From Phycisphaerae bacterium (GTDB taxonomy: Bacteria; Planctomycetota; Phycisphaerae; Phycisphaerales; UBA1924), in assembly GCA_030429485.1 (NCBI GenBank), contig JAUIFD010000013.1:1-36528 (forward strand): a stretch of DNA of 36,528 nt, given 5' to 3'. The notes under the pieces are model-generated. The model was not told where the DNA came from, did no database searches, and saw only the letters and a list, made by a program, of their open reading frames with translations. Below are positions 31,133 through 36,528 of the stretch, one piece after another (the first letter of the stretch is position 1; the number at the start of each line of letters is the position of its first letter). The translations under genes and the position numbers were made by a program.

Positions 31133-31151
31133 ATGCGCGAGTCTCGCGCAT
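31133..31151 (+). other. Perfect hairpin in the leader of the second pseudopilin gene
   Basis: ATGCGCGA-gtc-TCGCGCAT is a perfect 8-bp stem with a 3-nt loop in the 206-bp region between the YVTN gene and the pseudopilin gene, 90 bp before the ATG. It may be the terminator of the YVTN gene (a few Ts follow) or a regulatory element. The rest of the region shows A/T-richer DNA near 31100-31135 and no other clear signal. Confidence 0.5.
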
Positions 31152-31241
31152 TTGGGGCCTCTGCGCGCGTGCCCGAGAGCTAGTTTCACCCGCAGCGCGA
31201 GACGTGCTGCGCAAGGGTCACCTAGTTCCTCGGAGCCGTCC

Positions 31242-32294
<1,053 letters not shown>

Positions 32295-32303
32295 GACGAC
32301 ACG

Positions 32304-32325
32304 ACGCCGCGGGAAACCGCGGCGT
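32304..32325 (+). terminator. Intrinsic terminator of the pseudopilin gene
   Basis: A 9-bp stem ACGCCGCGG/CCGCGGCGT with a GAAA loop starts 10 bp after the stop and is followed by TGTTGTTT. Confidence 0.8.
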
Positions 32326-32369
32326 TGTTGTTTGAGGGGGTCTTGGGAGAGGCCCGCTCAACAAGCCAA

Positions 32370-32388
32370 GGAAACGCCCTGGGTTTGG
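32370..32388 (+). promoter_or_regulatory. Copy 3 of the GGAAAYGCCCTGGGKTYGG motif
   Basis: GGAAACGCCCTGGGTTTGG lies 77 bp upstream of the PstS-like gene. Its 13-bp core CCCTGGGTTTGGG is identical to that upstream of the 35519 gene. Confidence 0.55.
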
Positions 32389-32465
32389 GCGCGATCGGTG
32401 TGCGCGTGCCGAGGTGTCTCGGCGGCCGATGGCCCGGGTCTGGGGCGGAGTAAGTGAGAGATCCA

Positions 32466-35288
32466 ATGACCAGCAAGACGATGGCGATTGTGGCGGCGTG
32501 CGGCGCCGCTTGTGGACTCGCGGGAGTCGCTCAAGCGCAGCCGTACCTGGTGAACGGCGCGGGCGCGACGCTGATGGAGTCGGTGTTCGAGGCTCCGGCT
32601 TCGACGAACGACTTCTGCGATCTGGATGGCGATGGGAACGTGTTGGGCGATCAGCTCGCTCCGTACGACATCTCGCCGCCGTTCCTTCCCGACATGTACT
32701 ACACGGTGACGTACCGCGTGACGGGCTCGGGCAACGGTTTCGCGGAGCTTCGCGACTGGGGCGCCTCGATGTTCGCGACGGCGCCGGACCTCGACCCGGC
32801 GAATCTGACGCTCAACTCGGATACGGCCGACGCGGGGTACACGAGCCGCGAGCCGCACATCCTGGCGGGCATCCTGCAGGGGATCGGCAACTCGACCAAC
32901 CCGGGTGGGTACCCGCTCCGCTCGACGAACGACGGCACCTATGCCCTGACGTCGAGCACGGATAACGCGACGACTGGCATCCAGGTGGACTTCGCCGCAC
33001 TCGACGTTCCGGTCTCGTGGTTTGTGTTGCAGGGCGGGACGCCCCGGTACAACAACGTGCCGGGCGATGTCGGTTTCGGCAACAACCCGCGTGTTTCGGC
33101 GAACAAGGACGGGAGCGTGTCGGGGCAGTCGAACAAGCTCAAGAGCCTGACGAGCCCCAACGGGCACACGATCAACGTGAACGCGTCGAACCCGGATGAC
33201 CTGACGGTGTTCGACTTCGCGATCGCGCAGGTGCCGGTCGCGGCGATCACGAACTTCGGCACGGGGCTGCAGCAGATCGACATGTCGGACCTGCGGCACC
33301 TCGCGGCGACGGGTCGGCGTGTGAACGGCGAGAACCTGGTGAAGGTGACGCGTGACTCGGGCTCGGGCACCCGCAACGCGTTCATGAATGGCATCGGGCT
33401 CGATCCGAGCTACGGCGTCGGCGAGAACATCGGGCGTAAGACCGAGGAGCGGCAGTTCGAGTATCTCGGGCCGGCGTATCAGCCCTCGAACAAGGGCGGA
33501 TCGAGCCGACTCGAGGCGACGGTGCTGAACTCACGGCTCGCGATCGGGCACACCGGCGCGGAGCGTGGTGTGAGCTCGAGTTGGCTCACGCTCGGGCGGG
33601 CCGAGTTGCTCGCGGTGCGGGCGGATCTCAAGGGCGGAACGGACTACGTGCGTCCGACGCTTGACGCTGTGCTCGACGGCGGCGTGAACGGGTACAACAT
33701 CACCGGTCCCGGCTCGATTTCGTCGATCGGCGACCCGCGGACCAACTCGGCGGCGGTCGGCGGCTGGGGTTGGGATGCGGACGAGACCGGACCTTCGCCC
33801 TATCCCGTGCAGCCGATGAAGAACGAGGCGGCGGCCGGATACATCAACAACTTCCTGCGCTCGATCTCGGTGATCGAGAGCCTCAACCCTGATCAGGCGC
33901 TGTTCTCCCCTGGCGAGTACATGGCGACGAACTTCCTGCTCGTCGCGGCGGCGGCGAACGCGCCGGCGGTGAACCCGCCCGCTGGGGCTGACTTCATTCC
34001 GATCATCCCGAACCCGGACTTCAACCCCGACCTCGCGGCCCTCTACGGCGGGGACGCGGCGCCGATCCCGAGCATCTTCGCCCGCTCCGAGTTCGCGTCG
34101 TTCAACACGGGATCGGCAGGGCTTGTGCCCCGCCGCATCCGCTCGCGTGAGGACCTCGACGGCTCGGGCGGGATCGATCCCGACGAGGTCTTCGACCTCG
34201 ACGGCGATGGCATGACCAACGACGACGGCAACGCGTCGACGGGCGATGACGATAACGACGAGGCCTACACCGATGGCGTGTTCAACGGCACGCACTACGT
34301 CGATCAGGGCGGCAACGACATCGCGTACGGCGGCTTTCTCACGATGCGCAACAAGATCGCCTACGACTTCAACGGCGACGGTGTCCGGAACATCAACGAC
34401 GTCGATGACATGATGGCGGCGTACGGGCAGCGCAACGGCGGCGCGACGTGGAACGCGCCGGATGGTGTGTATGGAGCCGGTGCTGGCGACGATGCCATCA
34501 TCGAAGTGCTCGGCGACGGCACGAACGACGGCAACTTCGACGCGGAGGACATCCGCTACTGGGCGGACGGGCTCGTGCTCGACGGCGTGTCCGGCGACCT
34601 GGATCGTGCGGCGGGGTTCGCGGCGGTTGACGACGCGGCCGGAACCAACTTCTTCGGGACGATGCTCGCGAACACCGGCGCGACCTACGACTCGGGCGAT
34701 TCGCGGGCGGACGTCGCCGGCTCTGTCGGCACGACCCGCGGGTACAACCCGGTCGGGCATGACGGCGTGATCGACGGCGCCGATATCGACTACGTCTACG
34801 CCAACTTCGGCGACTGGACCGACACGGCACAGGCGATCGACATCGATCTCTCGTGCGATATGAACGGCGACCTGCTGATCAACCAGGACGACGTCTGCAT
34901 CATCGTCAACGACATCCTCGAGACCGCGTTCGGCGATATCAACTTCGACGGCAGCGTCGACGGGGCCGACGAGGGCATCGCGACGGGCAACATGGGCAAC
35001 GCTGGCGGGTATGCCGACGGGGATGTCAACGGCGATGGCATGGTCTCGCAGGACGACGTTGACATCATCACCGGGGCGGCGAGCTTCGGGTGCAACGCGT
35101 GCCCGGCGGACCTCTCGCCCGCGCCGAACGGCGACGGCATGGTGAACACCAACGACTTCTTCCAGTTCCTGACGTACTACCAGGCCCAGGACGCTCGGGC
35201 CGACTTCTCGCCGGCCGGTGGCGACGGACAGATCAACACGAACGACTTCTTCGCGTTCCTCGCGGCGTACCAGCTCGGGTGCTCGTGA
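32466..35288 (+). CDS. Secreted PstS-like binding-protein domain with calcium-loop array and C-terminal GC-type dockerin
   Basis: A 940-aa protein. Signal peptide about 1-23 (ending VAQAQ). The mature protein begins YLVNGAGATLMESVF, like the NGAGATF start of phosphate-binding proteins. VTRDSGSGTRNAFM (about 295-308) resembles the phosphate-loop RSDGSGT. Residues about 560-870 carry some eight EF-hand-like loops, e.g. DLDGSGGIDPDE, DFNGDGVRNINDVDD, DINFDGSVDGAD and DVNGDGMVSQDD. The last 60 residues are the GC-type dockerin (CPADL...QLGCS). The PBP-like call rests on two motifs only. ATG 32466 has GAGAG 5 nt upstream and leads directly into the signal peptide. A strong terminator follows. Confidence 0.8.
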   Translation: MTSKTMAIVAACGAACGLAGVAQAQPYLVNGAGATLMESVFEAPASTNDFCDLDGDGNVLGDQLAPYDISPPFLPDMYYTVTYRVTGSGNGFAELRDWGASMFATAPDLDPANLTLNSDTADAGYTSREPHILAGILQGIGNSTNPGGYPLRSTNDGTYALTSSTDNATTGIQVDFAALDVPVSWFVLQGGTPRYNNVPGDVGFGNNPRVSANKDGSVSGQSNKLKSLTSPNGHTINVNASNPDDLTVFDFAIAQVPVAAITNFGTGLQQIDMSDLRHLAATGRRVNGENLVKVTRDSGSGTRNAFMNGIGLDPSYGVGENIGRKTEERQFEYLGPAYQPSNKGGSSRLEATVLNSRLAIGHTGAERGVSSSWLTLGRAELLAVRADLKGGTDYVRPTLDAVLDGGVNGYNITGPGSISSIGDPRTNSAAVGGWGWDADETGPSPYPVQPMKNEAAAGYINNFLRSISVIESLNPDQALFSPGEYMATNFLLVAAAANAPAVNPPAGADFIPIIPNPDFNPDLAALYGGDAAPIPSIFARSEFASFNTGSAGLVPRRIRSREDLDGSGGIDPDEVFDLDGDGMTNDDGNASTGDDDNDEAYTDGVFNGTHYVDQGGNDIAYGGFLTMRNKIAYDFNGDGVRNINDVDDMMAAYGQRNGGATWNAPDGVYGAGAGDDAIIEVLGDGTNDGNFDAEDIRYWADGLVLDGVSGDLDRAAGFAAVDDAAGTNFFGTMLANTGATYDSGDSRADVAGSVGTTRGYNPVGHDGVIDGADIDYVYANFGDWTDTAQAIDIDLSCDMNGDLLINQDDVCIIVNDILETAFGDINFDGSVDGADEGIATGNMGNAGGYADGDVNGDGMVSQDDVDIITGAASFGCNACPADLSPAPNGDGMVNTNDFFQFLTYYQAQDARADFSPAGGDGQINTNDFFAFLAAYQLGCS
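35142..35185 (+). repeat. 44-bp repeat in the GC-dockerin coding DNA, copy B
   Basis: Identical to 30901-30944; encodes the first NTNDFF loop and following helix of the dockerin tail. Confidence 0.85.
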
Positions 35289-35325
35289 AGCCCGGGTCTG
35301 ACGCCCGCGTAGGTTGACACTCGAC

Positions 35326-35354
35326 GGACCCCCGCGGAGCCTCCGCGGGGGTCC
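35326..35354 (+). terminator. Strong intrinsic terminator
   Basis: A perfect 13-bp stem GGACCCCCGCGGA/TCCGCGGGGGTCC with a 3-nt loop, followed by TTTCATT, 37 bp after the stop of the PstS-like gene. Confidence 0.9.
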
Positions 35355-35390
35355 TTTCATTCCGACCCCGTGACCGACCGAGAACCACCT

Positions 35391-35412
35391 CGAAACCCCT
35401 GGGTTTGGGGCG
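35391..35412 (+). promoter_or_regulatory. Copy 4 of the CCCTGGGTTTGGG motif
   Basis: CGAAACCCCTGGGTTTGGGGCG shares GAAAC and the 13-bp core with the copy at 32370-32388, with one base fewer between them. It lies about 110 bp upstream of the 35519 gene. TATGTT at 35441-35446 is a possible -10 downstream of it. Confidence 0.5.
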
Positions 35413-35518
35413 TTGAGCGATCCGGGCGCACGATTCGCCGTATGTTCCGGCATCCTCGGGCTCCCGGGGTGTCGTTGGGTCTTTGCGCCGTCCGAGGGCG
35501 GTCCGGAAGGGGAAGCGG

Positions 35519-36528
35519 ATGCACGTTCGCGTCGCGACGTTGGCGGTTTTTGTGTCGTTTGCCGGGCTGGCTCTCGGGGCGGATGAGTTGATCGTCTCAC
35601 GCGGTGCGGACGCTGACGGGCGTGCTGTTGGGCTCCATCTGGATGTCGCGGGCTTCGGGATCATGAATGGCGTGACAAGGCTCGGCGGGGTCGAGCTCTC
35701 GCCAGGCGAGTTCTTCGACCTGGTGGTTGAGCCGACCGAGGTGATCGACCCTCGCGGGCGCGGGGCGGTGGCCGCGGACGGAGACGAGGAGCACCCGATC
35801 GACCTGAGCGGGCTCACGCTCGTGCATGGTGAGATCGTGGGCGATCCGGGTTCGCTGGTGTATCTGGCGGTTTCGCCGTGGGGCGTCCACGGCGTGGTGG
35901 AGACTGGCGACGAGTCGCGCCGGTGGTCGGTTTCATCTGGGCCGTACGACCCGCTCGCGAACGCCGGTGACGCGTGGGTGATGGCGGCGGACGAGTTTGA
36001 GTTCACCGGGGCGTTCGAGTGTGGTGTCGAGGCGGGTGGCGAGTACGACCTGACGCACCTGCACGGCGAAGTTGGCGAGGGCGGTGGTGGCGCGGGTGAG
36101 TCGGCCGCGTGCCGCATCGCGAGGATCGCGATCGACAGTGAGTGGGAGATGACGCGCGACTTCGGCGGCGACCCACAGGCGGCGGCGGCGTACGCGGTCT
36201 CGCTCTTCGGCGCGGTGTCGGAGATCTACGAGCGCGAGCTCAACGTGAGGCTGACGCTCCCGTACATCAGGATGTGGGAATCGAACACCGACCCCTACAA
36301 CTCGGGCACCGATGCGAGCGCGCTGCTCAATCAGTTCCGGAGCCACTGGAGCTCGCAGATGGGCTCGGTGGATCGCGAGATTGCGCACGTGCTGTCGCCG
36401 AAGGTCAGCGGTGGTGTGGCGTGGGTTGGCGTGCTGTGCAACAGGCAGTATGGATACGCGGCGTCGGGTCTTGATCTGTACTTCCCGTATCCGCTCGTCG
36501 ACCACAACAACGGCAACTGGGACTTGGT
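35519..36528 (+). CDS. Secreted protein, probably an M12-type metalloprotease (3' end outside window)
   Basis: The frame is open from ATG 35519 to the window end, about 336 residues. Signal peptide about 1-20 (VATLAVFVSFAGLALG). A propeptide-like beta-rich region follows (about 25-185). From about 195, RIAIDSEWEMTRDF...AAAAYAVSLFGAVSEIYERELNVRLTLPYIRMWESNTDPY is the start of an M12/reprolysin-like metalloprotease domain, and GGVAWVGVLCNRQYGYAASG precedes where the HExxHxxGxxH zinc site should fall, just beyond the end. The zinc site itself is not visible, so the class is inferred from this lead-in. AAGGGG precedes the ATG. By analogy with neighbours a GC-type dockerin may follow. Confidence 0.75.
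   Translation, partial: MHVRVATLAVFVSFAGLALGADELIVSRGADADGRAVGLHLDVAGFGIMNGVTRLGGVELSPGEFFDLVVEPTEVIDPRGRGAVAADGDEEHPIDLSGLTLVHGEIVGDPGSLVYLAVSPWGVHGVVETGDESRRWSVSSGPYDPLANAGDAWVMAADEFEFTGAFECGVEAGGEYDLTHLHGEVGEGGGGAGESAACRIARIAIDSEWEMTRDFGGDPQAAAAYAVSLFGAVSEIYERELNVRLTLPYIRMWESNTDPYNSGTDASALLNQFRSHWSSQMGSVDREIAHVLSPKVSGGVAWVGVLCNRQYGYAASGLDLYFPYPLVDHNNGNWDL

Noticed and set aside
31152-31241. Upstream extension of the second pseudopilin to 31152
   Set aside because: It would give a 37-residue leader before the prepilin motif; ATG 31242 gives the normal 7-residue leader.
33531-35600. 689-aa minus-strand frame opposite the PstS-like gene
   Set aside because: Antisense shadow caused by codon bias; it crosses the strong terminator at 35326-35354.

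Overview
The window is GC-rich DNA (about two thirds G+C by eye), densely packed with genes on both strands. It fits a planctomycete of class Phycisphaerae. The evidence is three secreted proteins ending in the cysteine-flanked CPADL...NTNDFF...GC tail ('GC-type dockerin'), a PTPG/hydrophobic/RRQRR C-terminal anchor, and three pseudopilins with a [16 protein letters not shown]-type N-terminus, two of them with an H-X9-DG-like C-terminus. No rRNA, tRNA, CRISPR array, insertion sequence or prophage was seen, and no gap between genes exceeds 300 bases.

Layout. 1-3076 (+): the end of a beta-class DNA methyltransferase, a DUF167/YggU protein, a lipoprotein, a pseudopilin and a single-pass membrane protein. 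3124-6973 (-): an EF-G-like GTPase, an ankyrin-repeat protein and a class-V-type PLP enzyme, tightly coupled. 7146-9992: upp, an M28 peptidase and a very basic histone H1-like protein. 10202-13667 (+): class II DAHP synthase, a GNAT acetyltransferase and ffh. 13645-16746: a possible TIM-barrel protein, a 93-aa orphan gene, a TolB-like propeller and a second GNAT. 16789-21853: a sugar-metabolism group (Gfo/Idh/MocA oxidoreductase, ThuA-like protein, PfkB kinase, ROK kinase) with pyrB and a small membrane protein. 21938-28354: a lipoprotein, a three-gene export operon (pseudopilin, GC-dockerin protein, PEP-CTERM-like protein), a divergent sensor kinase, a Nudix protein, a YbaB/EbfC protein, a zinc-ribbon membrane protein and a lipoprotein. 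28477-36528 (+): a YVTN propeller with GC-dockerin, a pseudopilin, a large PstS-like calcium-loop protein with GC-dockerin, and the start of a secreted protein that looks like a metalloprotease.

The most unusual material concerns export. Pseudopilin genes sit beside GC-dockerin or PEP-CTERM-like cargo genes, with no secretion-machine core genes nearby. A 19-bp motif of the form GGAAAYGCCCTGGGKTYGG recurs in four intergenic regions around these genes. A consensus-like promoter for the three-gene export operon is bracketed exactly by an inverted 14-bp repeat.

Two general expression habits are visible. At least eight genes have a TANNNT hexamer 5-6 nt before the start codon and no Shine-Dalgarno, which suggests leaderless mRNAs. 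Eight neighbouring gene pairs overlap by four bases, mostly as GTGA.
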